NCBI GenBank assembly: GCA_963823275.1
Contig: CAWGKW010000001.1
Span: 1 to 64,000, forward strand
Reading direction: 5' to 3'
From: RHKX01 sp963823275
GTDB taxonomy: Bacteria > Actinomycetota > Thermoleophilia > Solirubrobacterales > 70-9
Length of the DNA stretch: 64,000 bases
Shown: positions 7,782 through 16,413 of the stretch, piece after piece
How the letters are laid out: each line of letters starts with the position of its first letter
How positions within the stretch are numbered: the first letter of the stretch is position 1
Program-made: the position numbers and the translations under genes
Notes under the pieces: model-generated
The model's database searches: none
The model's input: only the letters and a program-made list of their open reading frames with translations
Told to the model about the DNA's origin: nothing

Positions 7782-8759
7782 TTAGGCAGCCCGGGCAGCG
7801 AGCGCCTCACGGGCGCTCTCGTCGGCGTGGTAGCTGGAGCGGACGAGCGGGCCCGCGGCCACCGACTCGAACCCGATCCTGCGCGCCTCGACGGCAAGTG
7901 CGTCGAACTCCGCGGGCTCCCAGTAGCGGACCACCGGAAGATGGCGCTCGGTGGGCCGCAGGTACTGGCCGACCGTCAGCACCTGGACCTTGTGCTCACG
8001 GAGGATGCCGAACGTCTCGACCATCTCATCAAAGCTCTCCCCGAGCCCGACCATCAGGCCCGACTTGGTGATCACGTCGGCGCCGCCCATCTCCTTGGCC
8101 AGCTTCAGCACCCGGGTGGAGCGCTCGAACTTCGAGCCGCGACGGGCCATCGGGTAGAGGCGGGGGACGACCTCGCAGTTGTGGTTGAAGACGTCAGGGC
8201 GCTCGGCGATCACCCTCGCCAGCGGCATCTCCTGGCCCCGGAAGTCCGGCGTCAGGACCTCCACCCTGCAGCCGGGCGCCTGCATCCGGATCGAGCGGAT
8301 CACACCAACGAAGGCGCTCGCTCCGTAGTCGGGGAGGTCGTCTCGGTCCACCGAGGTGATGACGGCGTGCTTGAGGCCCATCTGAGCCACCGACCGCGCG
8401 ACCCGAGCGGGCTCGAGCGGATCGTTCCAGGTCGGCTTGCCGGTATTGACGTTGCAGAACCCGCAGCGCCGGGTGCAGGTGTCGCCACCGATCATGAACG
8501 TGGCCGTGCCGCGCTCCCAGCACTCACCGATGTTCGGGCAGTTGGCCTCGGCGCAGACCGTGTGCAGGCCCTCGCTCTTGATCTGGGACTTGAGCTCGCG
8601 GTACTTCGGCCCGCCCGGTGCCGGCACCTTGAGCCAGGGCGGCTTGCGCTCCCGGAACGGCCGGCCCTCGACCTTCTCGACGGCGATACCACCCGGCCGA
8701 GCGCGGGAGCGGGTCTTGTGCTCGCGCTCGGGGGCTGCGACCGGTGGTGGCGTGCTCAC
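7782..8759 (-). CDS. lipA: Lipoyl synthase
   Basis: 325 aa from GTG 8759. Radical-SAM enzyme inserting two sulfurs at C6 and C8 of protein-bound octanoyl groups. Both iron-sulfur signatures are seen: auxiliary cluster CAEANCPNIGEC and radical-SAM CTRRCGFC; C-terminal RSSYHADE is typical. An open frame continues upstream of the chosen start without homology. Its product would act on the E2 subunit of the PDH complex encoded at 31.6-32.9 kb, after LipB (29.7 kb) transfers octanoate. Confidence 0.96.
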   Translation of the reverse strand: MSTPPPVAAPEREHKTRSRARPGGIAVEKVEGRPFRERKPPWLKVPAPGGPKYRELKSQIKSEGLHTVCAEANCPNIGECWERGTATFMIGGDTCTRRCGFCNVNTGKPTWNDPLEPARVARSVAQMGLKHAVITSVDRDDLPDYGASAFVGVIRSIRMQAPGCRVEVLTPDFRGQEMPLARVIAERPDVFNHNCEVVPRLYPMARRGSKFERSTRVLKLAKEMGGADVITKSGLMVGLGESFDEMVETFGILREHKVQVLTVGQYLRPTERHLPVVRYWEPAEFDALAVEARRIGFESVAAGPLVRSSYHADESAREALAARAA

Positions 8760-8803
8760 GACGACAACGTTAGCGACCACCCCCGGGCGGTCCCTCTCCA
8801 CGC

Positions 8804-9609
8804 TCAGGACGGGAGCGTCACCACCGAGAGCAGGTACTCGGCCTCGACCCGCATCTTGCCGTCGGATGCCTGGTTGGCCGCCGAGTAAAGGGCGGTCAGC
8901 TCCGCCCGCAGCGGCCCCCACCGCCCCGCCGGCTCGAGCGCCTGCTTGGCCATCACCGTGGGACCGAGTATCCGTTCGTTGCGATCCATCCACTCCTCGA
9001 CGGAATCGTCCTCGAAGGCCACGTTCAGCGTTCGGTGCTCGACCCTCGCGCCCTCGAACAGTTCGCGGATCCTCTCCTCGGATCCCCAGAGGACGGGCGG
9101 CTGGAAGCCCTCGGGGGAGGCGGCATATTGGCGCCGATCAGTCCGAACATCCTGCCGTTGACGCCGGTGGGTGTCCACGCGCAGACCACGATTCGCCCGC
9201 CTGGGCGACAGACCCGCCGCAGCTCGTCGGCGGCCTTCTGCTGGTTGGGGGCGAACATCACCCCGAACACCGATGTGACCCGATCGAAGGAGTCGTCGGC
9301 GAACGGCAGGTCCTCGGCGTCGCCCTCGATCAGCTCGAGTTCGATGTCCGCAGCGCGAGCGCGTTCGGCCGCGATCCCGAGCAACTTCGGCGTCAGGTCG
9401 AGACCGGTGGCCGAAGCCCCCCGGCCCACCGCGGCAATCGCCGCGTTGCCGGTTCCCGTTGCGACGTCGAGAACCTCGTGGCCGCTCTCGACGCCGGCAT
9501 GGTCGACCGCTGCGATCGCGGCGCCCTCGATCATCTCCGCGATCGTGGCGTAGTCGCCGATCGTCCACATCTCGCGCTGACGTTGTTTGATCACGTCGAG
9601 TCCGGTCAT
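8804..9609 (-). pseudogene. Class I SAM-dependent methyltransferase (UbiE/COQ5-like), frameshifted
   Basis: The ATG at 9609 is preceded by GAGGAGAG on the minus strand. The first frame carries the SAM motif I VLDVATGTGNAAI, LIEGDAEDLPFADDSFD and the PGGRIVV strand. Near 9108-9120 the frame changes in a run of five Cs, and the second frame continues with EGFQPPVLWGSEERIREL to the stop at 8804. The total length is one base short of a multiple of three, so one C is missing or has been lost. A homopolymer sequencing error is the simplest cause. Substrate unknown; related proteins act on small aromatic or lipid substrates. Confidence 0.75.
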
Positions 9610-9718
9610 CGCACTCTCCTCGCTGGTCGCTGCCGCCGTGGCCCGCATCGGCAGCCTACTCCGGAGGCCCGGCGCAGTCGAGCAGCCCGGAGGGCTGCGA
9701 GTCGCGCGGTTGTCTCGC

Positions 9719-11155
9719 TCAGCGGGCGGTGAGCCTGACGGGCAGCCCCCCGTGGGGCGAGAGCGTCGGCGCCTGGTTGATCTTCAGCTCGTAGTTGGCC
9801 GGAAGCTCGAAGCGGAATCGACGAATCAGCGCCGCCGCGATCGCGTGCACCTCGGTGTAGCCGAACCGTTTGCCGATGCAGACCCGCGGTCCCATCCCGA
9901 ACGGGACGTAGGCACCCCGCGGCCACTTCGCCCGCCTCTCGGGCTCGAAGCGGGTGGGGTCGAAGCGGTTGGGATCCTCGAAGACCTCCGGCAGCCGGTG
10001 GCTGACCCAGGAGCTGTAGGAGACGAGCACGCCGGCCGGCACCCGAGTTCCCTTGAACTCGAAGTCGCGGACCGCCCTGCGCGGACCGATCCAGGCGGGC
10101 GGGTAGAGCCGCAGCGTCTCGTCGACAGCCTGCGTCAGCAGCGGCAGCCCGCCGAACAACTCTTCGGCATTCGGCGCGCGATCCCCGCAGACCTCGCGCA
10201 GCTCGGCGGCGAGCCGGTCCGCCCATTCCGGGCTGCGCGCGAGCTCGTAGATCAGGAAGCTGACCGTCGACGTCGTCGTGTCGTGACCGGCGAAGAGCAG
10301 GGTCAGGACGTGGTCGAGCACCTGAGCGTCGGTCAGGGCGTGACCCTCGTCGTCGGTGGAGGCGATCAGCGAGCCGAGCATGTCCGCGCCGTCCTCACCC
10401 CGCTCGCGGCGGCGAGAGATCTCGGCACCGACCAGGGATTCGAGCGCCGCGCGGTCGGTCCGCAGCTTCGCCAGCGGCGTCCCGGGCCCGAGGAGCAGCT
10501 GCATCGGGTACTCCCGAGCGTGGAAGCTGAGCCCTCGTTCGAAGTGCGCGGCGATCTCGTTCGCGCGGCCGGAGTCGGGGTCGAACCCGAACAGCGCCCT
10601 CATCGCGATCCGCATCGCCAGATCGCGCGCCCACCCGTAGAGGTCGGTCGTGGCGTTGATCGGGAGCGCGTCGCACGCGGCCGCTGCCTCGGCGCTCATC
10701 ACGTCGGTTGCCGAGACGACCCGGTCGCGATGGAAGGCGGGCATGATGATCGCCCTGGAGGCGTCGTGGTAATCGCCGTCGGTGGTCAGCAACCCGTCGC
10801 CGAGCAGCGTCAGCAGGTCTCCCATCCGTCCATGGCGCCAGGCGAAGTTCTCGCGGCCGGAGACGAGCATGAAGTGGTTGGCGGCCGGGCCGATCATCAG
10901 CAGGTAGTAGCCGAACAGGACGCGTATTCCGAACATCGGCCCATAGCGCTGGTAGGACTCCAGCAGCAGGTTGAGGGGGTCTCGGCGGAAGCGCCAGGTG
11001 TTGCGGAGGCTGAACTGCTTCTCGCCCCCGGGAAACGGGCCCCGGCGTTTGGCGATCTGCTCGTCGCGGATGTCGGTCCAAAGCGCCAGGGCCCCGGGAA
11101 AGTTGGGCCTTGGGCCGGGGTCGTCGATCCGGGTTGGTGCTGGAGCGTCACTCAC
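9719..11155 (-). CDS. Cytochrome P450
   Basis: 478 aa from GTG 11155; an ATG at 11185 overlapping the upstream gene by 11 bases is an alternative. All P450 signatures are visible: I-helix AGHDTTTSTV, K-helix ETLR (ExxR), PERF-like FDPTRFEPERR, and heme-ligand loop FGMGPRVCIGKRF with the axial cysteine. The sequence resembles CYP102/CYP4-like self-standing monooxygenases with lipid or terpenoid substrates, but no reductase or ferredoxin partner is adjacent. It is downstream of and close to the baeRF gene on the same strand. Confidence 0.93.
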   Translation of the reverse strand: MSDAPAPTRIDDPGPRPNFPGALALWTDIRDEQIAKRRGPFPGGEKQFSLRNTWRFRRDPLNLLLESYQRYGPMFGIRVLFGYYLLMIGPAANHFMLVSGRENFAWRHGRMGDLLTLLGDGLLTTDGDYHDASRAIIMPAFHRDRVVSATDVMSAEAAAACDALPINATTDLYGWARDLAMRIAMRALFGFDPDSGRANEIAAHFERGLSFHAREYPMQLLLGPGTPLAKLRTDRAALESLVGAEISRRRERGEDGADMLGSLIASTDDEGHALTDAQVLDHVLTLLFAGHDTTTSTVSFLIYELARSPEWADRLAAELREVCGDRAPNAEELFGGLPLLTQAVDETLRLYPPAWIGPRRAVRDFEFKGTRVPAGVLVSYSSWVSHRLPEVFEDPNRFDPTRFEPERRAKWPRGAYVPFGMGPRVCIGKRFGYTEVHAIAAALIRRFRFELPANYELKINQAPTLSPHGGLPVRLTAR

Positions 11156-11174
11156 GGTGATCGATGAACCACCC

Positions 11175-12296
11175 TCAGACCGCATAGCGGAGGATCGCCG
11201 CGACCGATCGGCCGCCGGGAACCTCGTCGCCGCGCACCGCGACGACGCGACCACCCGCGAGCAGAACACGACGGGCGATCTCGTCGAGAAGCCCGTACTC
11301 GCCCGCCTCGCCGTCGCCGATCGCGACGACTCCAGTCTCCGGATCGATCATGCCGGGCAGGTGCTCCTCGATGTCAACGATCACCGTGTCGACCGCCCCG
11401 AAGGTTGCCGCTCTCGCCACGTCGCCGACATCGGTGACACCACGTCCCTGGGATGTTCTGGTCTCGAACAGCTCCCTGAGCTCGACGAGCTCGGCGGCAT
11501 AGAGGCCATCAAGAACGCCCCGTGCCTCCGCCGCCAGATCCGCGTCCGAGATCGTCTCAGGGTTTCCTCTGAGGCCTTCGGCGGCGAGATGCGGGTAGGT
11601 GTTGACCGACCGGTAGATCCCGTCCAGCGGTTGGGTGGCCGCCAGGATCAGCGGCAGATGGAGTCCGGCGAGCACCGAACGCAGGGAGCTGTCGATCTTC
11701 CTCGCGTACTGGCGCATCCGCAGCTTCTGGCCCTCCGAGCCGTGGATCGCCCCCCGCGGACGGCGATCCCCGAGCGCGGCCTTCGCGTCCGCGCTGGTGG
11801 CGTCGGTCGGCATGCCCGGCACCGCGACCTCCTGGGGGTCCGCGTCCGCCGAGATCCCGAGCAGTCGGACCGAGCCCTGCGCCAGTGCGAGCACGAAAGC
11901 CGCCTGAGGGAAGGTGATCGCTCGAAGGAGCGGCTTGACGTAGAAGCGATCGCCGACGGAGGTCGATGCCTCCAGATCATTCGGAAGCCTGAACGTCCTG
12001 ACTCCATTCGGGGTCGCGAAGACGGCCAGGCTGCTCGCCTGGTAGGTCCAGAAACCGTCATCGTCATGGAGGTCCTCGAGCGGCCCCTGGATCGAGGCGA
12101 CGTCATCGCCGGACGCCCCTTCAGCGTTCAACTCGCCTACGGCCTCGGAGATCGAGTTCTTGAAGGCGATCCGATCGGCCTGCGCGTCCCGGGTCACCGG
12201 TGTCGTCGGAAGGTAGATCGAGACGCATGCCGGTCGCTGGACCCTCAACAGATCCTCAACCTCGGCCCGGGTGGGAACGTCCGTATGCAGCGACAT
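11175..12296 (-). CDS. Bacterial aeRF1-like protein (baeRF family)
   Basis: 373 aa. N-terminal VSIYLPTTPVTRDAQADRI, a central alpha/beta domain and a C-terminal eL30-like domain (about residues 275-370: VTDVGDVARAATFGAVDTV, GEAGEYGLLDEIARRVLLAG) match bacterial homologues of archaeo-eukaryotic release factor 1. These are thought to act on stalled ribosomes or in translation-linked stress, but most remain untested. No GGQ motif is seen. Which baeRF subfamily it belongs to (family 11 is my guess) needs a profile search. It ends just upstream of the P450 start. Confidence 0.75.
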   Translation of the reverse strand: MSLHTDVPTRAEVEDLLRVQRPACVSIYLPTTPVTRDAQADRIAFKNSISEAVGELNAEGASGDDVASIQGPLEDLHDDDGFWTYQASSLAVFATPNGVRTFRLPNDLEASTSVGDRFYVKPLLRAITFPQAAFVLALAQGSVRLLGISADADPQEVAVPGMPTDATSADAKAALGDRRPRGAIHGSEGQKLRMRQYARKIDSSLRSVLAGLHLPLILAATQPLDGIYRSVNTYPHLAAEGLRGNPETISDADLAAEARGVLDGLYAAELVELRELFETRTSQGRGVTDVGDVARAATFGAVDTVIVDIEEHLPGMIDPETGVVAIGDGEAGEYGLLDEIARRVLLAGGRVVAVRGDEVPGGRSVAAILRYAV

Positions 12297-12332
12297 CGAT
12301 CTCCTCGGTGAATGGATGGGCGGGGGGTGATC

Positions 12333-13568
12333 CTATGTGGTGGGCGCGGACGTCCGGGCGATCGCCTCCAGGAACCGTCCGATCCCCTCGGCGACGCCCG
12401 CGGTCCGCTCCGAGGGCCAGAGGTCAAAGGCGTGCTCGGCGGCGGGCAGCTCGATATAGCGAACCGGGTTTCGGGCCACGGCGCGAAGCCGTTCGACGAA
12501 GTCCCGGGCGTCGGCGACCGGCACGAGCGTGTCCCGCTCGCCGTGAATCACCAGAAACGGTGGCGCCTCGGCGTGAACGCGGAAGCTCGGAGAGGCGGCC
12601 CGGAACGGCTCGGGGTCGTCCGCGAAACGCCGTTTGAAGACGACGGTCTCGAGCACCCACTCGCGCATCCCCTCGTAGTAGAACCCGTTGGAGTTGGTCA
12701 GGTCATAGACGCCGTAGAACGGCACGACGGCGGCGAGCGAGGTGTCGGATCCCTCGAAGCCGGGCTGGTATTCGGGCGCGTTCTCGGTCAGCCCGGCCAG
12801 CGCGGTCAGGTGTCCGCCGGCCGAGCCGCCGGTGATGCAGATCATCTCGGGGTCGACTCCGAGCTCGGCTGCGTTATCGCGGACCCAGGCGATCGCCCGC
12901 TTCACGTCGACGATCTGGTCGGGGAACGTTGCCTCCGGGCTGAGTCGGTAATCGATGTTGAAACCGACCCAGCCAACCTGTGCGAGGTGGTTGAGCAGAG
13001 GGATCCCCTGTTCGTAGCGGGAGCCGGCGAGCCAGCCGCCGCCGTGAACCTGGATCACGGCGGGGCGGCGCGGGCCACCGTCGACATCGGGGCGATAGAC
13101 GTCGAGTCGCAGCCGCTCGCCGTCGATCTCGGCGAAGACGAGACCGCGCTCGCGGCGGACCCCCCCGGCGACGAACATCAGCGGCGGGACGACAAGGTGA
13201 CTGCGGGGGACGCGAGGAGCGTCCGATGCGGTCGGCTCCAGGCCGGCGAGCGCCGCATCGATCCGGACGACGCTGCGGTGGGCGAGCCAGGCGTTGCGCA
13301 GCTCCCAGAGGACGGCCGCGCCGGATGCGACCCGCAGAAACCCCGAGATCCTCCCCGGGATCCGCAAAAGCCCAAGCAGCCCGTAGGTGAAGACCCCGGC
13401 CACCGCGAGCTGGGGCGCCGACTCCCGCAGCACGGTCGCCGTCCACCAGCGCCCGACCCGAAACAGCAGCTTCGGCGGAGCGGCCGGCCTGATCTGCACC
13501 AGCCGAGCCTGCTCCTTCAGGGTCGACCGGATGAAGCCCGGGGGGCGGGGGTTGGTGGGATCGGACAC
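12333..13568 (-). CDS. Alpha/beta hydrolase (HSL/BD-FAE-type carboxylesterase) with N-terminal membrane region
   Basis: 411 aa. About residues 1-150 contain one or two hydrophobic helices (VAGVFTYGLLGLLR) that may anchor it to the membrane. The hydrolase domain shows oxyanion HGGGW (about residue 175), nucleophile GGSAGG, a later Asp in HGERDTLVPV and the catalytic His in AAEHAFDLW. Such enzymes hydrolyse short esters or carry out lipid turnover. It is divergent from the DUF4395-thioredoxin gene, 18 bases away. Confidence 0.88.
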   Translation of the reverse strand: MSDPTNPRPPGFIRSTLKEQARLVQIRPAAPPKLLFRVGRWWTATVLRESAPQLAVAGVFTYGLLGLLRIPGRISGFLRVASGAAVLWELRNAWLAHRSVVRIDAALAGLEPTASDAPRVPRSHLVVPPLMFVAGGVRRERGLVFAEIDGERLRLDVYRPDVDGGPRRPAVIQVHGGGWLAGSRYEQGIPLLNHLAQVGWVGFNIDYRLSPEATFPDQIVDVKRAIAWVRDNAAELGVDPEMICITGGSAGGHLTALAGLTENAPEYQPGFEGSDTSLAAVVPFYGVYDLTNSNGFYYEGMREWVLETVVFKRRFADDPEPFRAASPSFRVHAEAPPFLVIHGERDTLVPVADARDFVERLRAVARNPVRYIELPAAEHAFDLWPSERTAGVAEGIGRFLEAIARTSAPTT

Positions 13569-13586
13569 TCCGCAACAATCTCAGAG

Positions 13587-14294
13587 ATGAAACACGGCAA
13601 GCGCACAGCCGATCCCTACCGGGACACCGACGTCATTGACGAGCGCGCCCCACGCACCAATCAATCCGTCGTCTTCGCCCTGGCTCTGATCGGCGTGATC
13701 TTCGGCTGGCCCCTCGCATGGGCGCTGATGGCGCTGCAACTGCTGGTGGGGCTGGTGCTGGGAAGGCGCTTCTGCCTACCCTGCCTTGCCTACTTCGAGC
13801 TGATCCAACCGCGTTTCGGCGAGGGCCGCCTCGAGGACTCGCGTCCGCCGCGGCTCGCCAATCAGATGGGCTTCGCCTTCCTGACCGCCGCCTCGCTGAG
13901 CTGGTGGATGGGGGCGGAGGCGCTCGGGACGGCTCTGGCACTGCTGGTCGCCGCGCTCGCGTTGCTCGCCGTGACCACCGGGTTCTGCACGGGCTGCGAG
14001 CTCTACAAGCTGAACGCCCGACTGCGTGGGATATCTCCGCGCCACCACGACCGGATTGATCCGGCGGACCTCGCGGGCTTCTCCTCCGCCGAACGCTCGG
14101 TGGTCCAATTCACCCATCCGATCTGCGCGGAGTGCGTTGAATGGGACGAGCGGCTGACTGCCGATCCCGATACGCCGCGGGTGCGGATCGACGTGCGCGA
14201 GGACGCCGGGCTGGCCCACAAGTACGGCATCGCAGTCGTGCCGACGATCTTCGTCGTCGACCGCGATGGTGCCGTCCTCGAGCGGCTGGTCTGA
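13587..14294 (+). CDS. DUF4395 membrane protein fused to a thioredoxin-like domain
   Basis: 235 aa from ATG 13587. Residues about 30-140 are a DUF4395 domain: membrane helices with RFCLPCLAYFELIQPRF and FCTGCELYK, both rich in conserved cysteines. From about 165 on there is a thioredoxin-like segment with CxxC (HPICAECVEWDER), and a cis-Pro-like VVPTIFVVD. The combination suggests a membrane-anchored thiol-disulfide or sulfur-transfer protein. In this family DUF4395 is often next to thioredoxin or rhodanese genes; here they are one polypeptide. The open frame upstream of the ATG is only the antisense of the esterase gene. Confidence 0.8.
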   Translation: MKHGKRTADPYRDTDVIDERAPRTNQSVVFALALIGVIFGWPLAWALMALQLLVGLVLGRRFCLPCLAYFELIQPRFGEGRLEDSRPPRLANQMGFAFLTAASLSWWMGAEALGTALALLVAALALLAVTTGFCTGCELYKLNARLRGISPRHHDRIDPADLAGFSSAERSVVQFTHPICAECVEWDERLTADPDTPRVRIDVREDAGLAHKYGIAVVPTIFVVDRDGAVLERLV

Positions 14295-14310
14295 ACCGGC
14301 CGACCCCGGC

Positions 14311-14853
14311 TCAGTCCGCCCGGCGAAGCATCTCATCAAGGCGCGCGACACGAGGGTCCTCGGATCCGGCCAACGATACGAGTCGCGCGCGAACCGAGTC
14401 GACGTCGAGGGTTTCGGCGGCGATCATCGCCTCGATGTCGGCCCAATCCCTCGTGCGGTCGAACATTGCCTTGAAGACAGCTAGCTCGACCGGGCCCAGA
14501 ACCGGGATCTCGATCCCTTCGAAGGGAACCACGCGGCGATGCTTCGCAGCTTCGGAGTGCAGTGGGACGTAGTCGAAGAACAGGTCGATCGGTGTCCCCT
14601 CCCACCAGAGGCGAACCTGGCCGTCGCGACCGATCGTAGCGACGTCCTTTGCCGTGTAGGGGATCCCTTCGGGCAGCGCCTTCAACGCCCGCTCGCAGCG
14701 CTCGGCGGGGATGAAGACGTTGACGTCGATGTCGCTCGTGCCCCGCGGGTCGAGTGTCCAATAGGCGAGGGCAATGGCTCCTCCGAAGGCGTGCTCGAAC
14801 CCGGCGGCGGCGAGCTCTCGGTGAATCGCCACGAGCTTCTCCGGCAGGGTCAC
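14311..14853 (-). CDS. Nucleotidyltransferase-like protein (probable toxin partner)
   Basis: 180 aa. The N-terminal GGAIALAYWTLDPRGTSDIDV contains the nucleotidyltransferase GG and DxD (SDIDV) motifs of the AbiEii/MNT-like fold; a second carboxylate may be in PIDLFFDY. It overlaps the upstream HTH gene by ATGA, so the two are translationally coupled. XRE-type regulator plus nucleotidyltransferase pairs often work as toxin-antitoxin or phage-defence modules in which the enzyme modifies tRNA or proteins. That role is inference. Confidence 0.7.
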   Translation of the reverse strand: MTLPEKLVAIHRELAAAGFEHAFGGAIALAYWTLDPRGTSDIDVNVFIPAERCERALKALPEGIPYTAKDVATIGRDGQVRLWWEGTPIDLFFDYVPLHSEAAKHRRVVPFEGIEIPVLGPVELAVFKAMFDRTRDWADIEAMIAAETLDVDSVRARLVSLAGSEDPRVARLDEMLRRAD

Positions 14854-15200
14854 GACGGCTTCCCTCCGGGAGCCGGGAGCCTGGGGTAACCGATCTCGGG
14901 GCGGTGAGCGGTCGGCAGCGCCGCGGCCAGGGTGATCACGTCGACCAGGGTGGCCGCGGCCCTCTTGTGCTCAGCGGGTCCGGGGGTCACGACCGCACGC
15001 CGCGCCGGTGCCGCGGTCAGCCGGTATCCGGCGGCGGCGAGGATCCGGGCGAGAGTCGACGCGGCCGGCACCTTGCGGCCACGCTCGTAGGCGGAGAGCG
15101 TGGCCTGAGAGGTGGCGCTGCGCTGCGCCAACTGCGCCTGCGTCAGGCCGGCGCTCAGTCGAGCGTTTCGGAGCATCTGGCTTGTTGAGGCGATTCCCAC
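14850..15200 (-). CDS. XRE-family HTH regulator (probable antitoxin)
   Basis: 116 aa from GTG 15200. Residues about 6-60 form a Cro/CI helix-turn-helix (ARLSAGLTQAQLAQRSATSQ, LSAYERGRKVPAASTL). The C-terminal half is short, basic and proline-rich. First gene of a two-gene operon with the nucleotidyltransferase. A perfect inverted repeat (15206-15219) overlaps its promoter and is a likely autoregulatory operator. Confidence 0.82.
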   Translation of the reverse strand: MGIASTSQMLRNARLSAGLTQAQLAQRSATSQATLSAYERGRKVPAASTLARILAAAGYRLTAAPARRAVVTPGPAEHKRAAATLVDVITLAAALPTAHRPEIGYPRLPAPGGKPS

Positions 15201-15205
15201 CCCCT

Positions 15206-15219
15206 AACCATATCTGGTT
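15206..15219 (-). promoter_or_regulatory. Inverted-repeat operator over the XRE gene promoter
   Basis: AACCA-TATC-TGGTT is a perfect 5-bp inverted repeat just 5 bases before the GTG start. On the minus strand a -35-like TTGTAG (15231-15236) and -10-like TATGGT are 18 bases apart, with the repeat covering the -10. The XRE protein itself is the obvious candidate ligand. Confidence 0.5.
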
Positions 15220-15230
15220 GAATATGCTCT

Positions 15231-16394
15231 CTACAACCCGTAGGTCTTCGCGACGATCTCCCGCTGGATCTCGTTGGTGCCGCCGTAGATCGACATCACC
15301 AGCGTCGCGCGGACGTGGCGCTCCATGTCGTACTCGGAGGCGTAGCCGTAGCCACCCATCATCTGCATCCCCTCGAGCGAGACGTGCTTTGCGACCTCGG
15401 TGGCCTTCAGTTTCGCCATCGAGGCCTCGCGGGGGAGCATCTGGTTGGGGTCGGCGTCGACCTTCGCGGCCACGTCGTAGACGAGCAGCCGGGTGCACTC
15501 GAGCTCGGTCGCGAGGTCGGCGATCCGGTGCTTGAGCGCCTGGAACGAGCCGATCGGGCGGCCGAACTGCTCGCGCTCCTTGACGTAGTCGAGCAGGTCG
15601 TCGAACGCCCGCTGCCCGATCCCCAGTGCCGTGGCGGCGAGGATCAGCCGCTCGACGTTGAGGCCGGCCATCAGCTGCATCCAGCCGTTGCCGGGTTCGC
15701 CGATCAACCGCTCCTCGCCGACGTGGCAATCGGTCAGGAAGACGTCGTTGACCTCCTTGCCGCCCATCGTCTGGATGCTGCGGATCTCGATTCCCTCCGC
15801 GTCGGTTGGGACCGAGAACATCGAGAGCCCCTCGTGCTTTGAGCCCGAGCTGTCGGAGCGGGCGATGACCAGGATGTGGTCGGCGAGATGGGCGGCGCTG
15901 ATCCAGGTCTTCTGCCCGTTCAGGACGTATCCGCCGTTGCTCTTCTCCGCCTTGCACTTGAGCGCTCCGACGTCGGATCCGGCTCCGGGCTCGGACATCG
16001 CGATCGCCTCCACCCGGCCCCTGCAGATGCCGCTGAGGATCTCCTGCTTCTGTTCCTCGCTGCCGAAGCGCTCGTAGGCGCCGGCGACGATCAGACTGAC
16101 TCCGTAGCCGGCGATCGGGACCAGGCCGCGCATCGTCTCCTCGAGGAAGATGCAGGCGTCGACCATGCCGGCGCCCGCGCCGCCGTACTCCTCCTCCACG
16201 GAGACGCCCAGCCAGCCGAGCTCGCCGAGCTTCTCGTAGATCTCCTGGTTGTGGAGCTCTTCGTAGTTATTGGAGAGCCGCTCGCGCTGCTCGGCCGTCC
16301 CGCACTCACGCTGGGCGAAATCGCGGATCGCCGCCTGGAAGTTGCGCTGTTCGTCGGTCAGCCCGGTGAGGGGGCTCGCTGTGATCGTGCTCAT
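15231..16394 (-). CDS. Acyl-CoA dehydrogenase
   Basis: 387 aa from ATG 16394, preceded by AAAGGA. FAD-dependent alpha,beta-dehydrogenation of acyl-CoA. Signatures: AMSEPGAGSDVGALK (family signature 1), WISAAHLADHILVIAR, LGIGQRAFDDLLDYVKEREQ and a C-terminal QMMGGYGYASEYDMER with IYGGTNEIQREI, which is signature 2. Third gene of the TetR-thiolase-ACAD operon, suggesting degradation of a lipid or branched carboxylate. Confidence 0.94.
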   Translation of the reverse strand: MSTITASPLTGLTDEQRNFQAAIRDFAQRECGTAEQRERLSNNYEELHNQEIYEKLGELGWLGVSVEEEYGGAGAGMVDACIFLEETMRGLVPIAGYGVSLIVAGAYERFGSEEQKQEILSGICRGRVEAIAMSEPGAGSDVGALKCKAEKSNGGYVLNGQKTWISAAHLADHILVIARSDSSGSKHEGLSMFSVPTDAEGIEIRSIQTMGGKEVNDVFLTDCHVGEERLIGEPGNGWMQLMAGLNVERLILAATALGIGQRAFDDLLDYVKEREQFGRPIGSFQALKHRIADLATELECTRLLVYDVAAKVDADPNQMLPREASMAKLKATEVAKHVSLEGMQMMGGYGYASEYDMERHVRATLVMSIYGGTNEIQREIVAKTYGL

Positions 16395-16413
16395 CTCTGT
16401 TCGTTCCTTTCGC

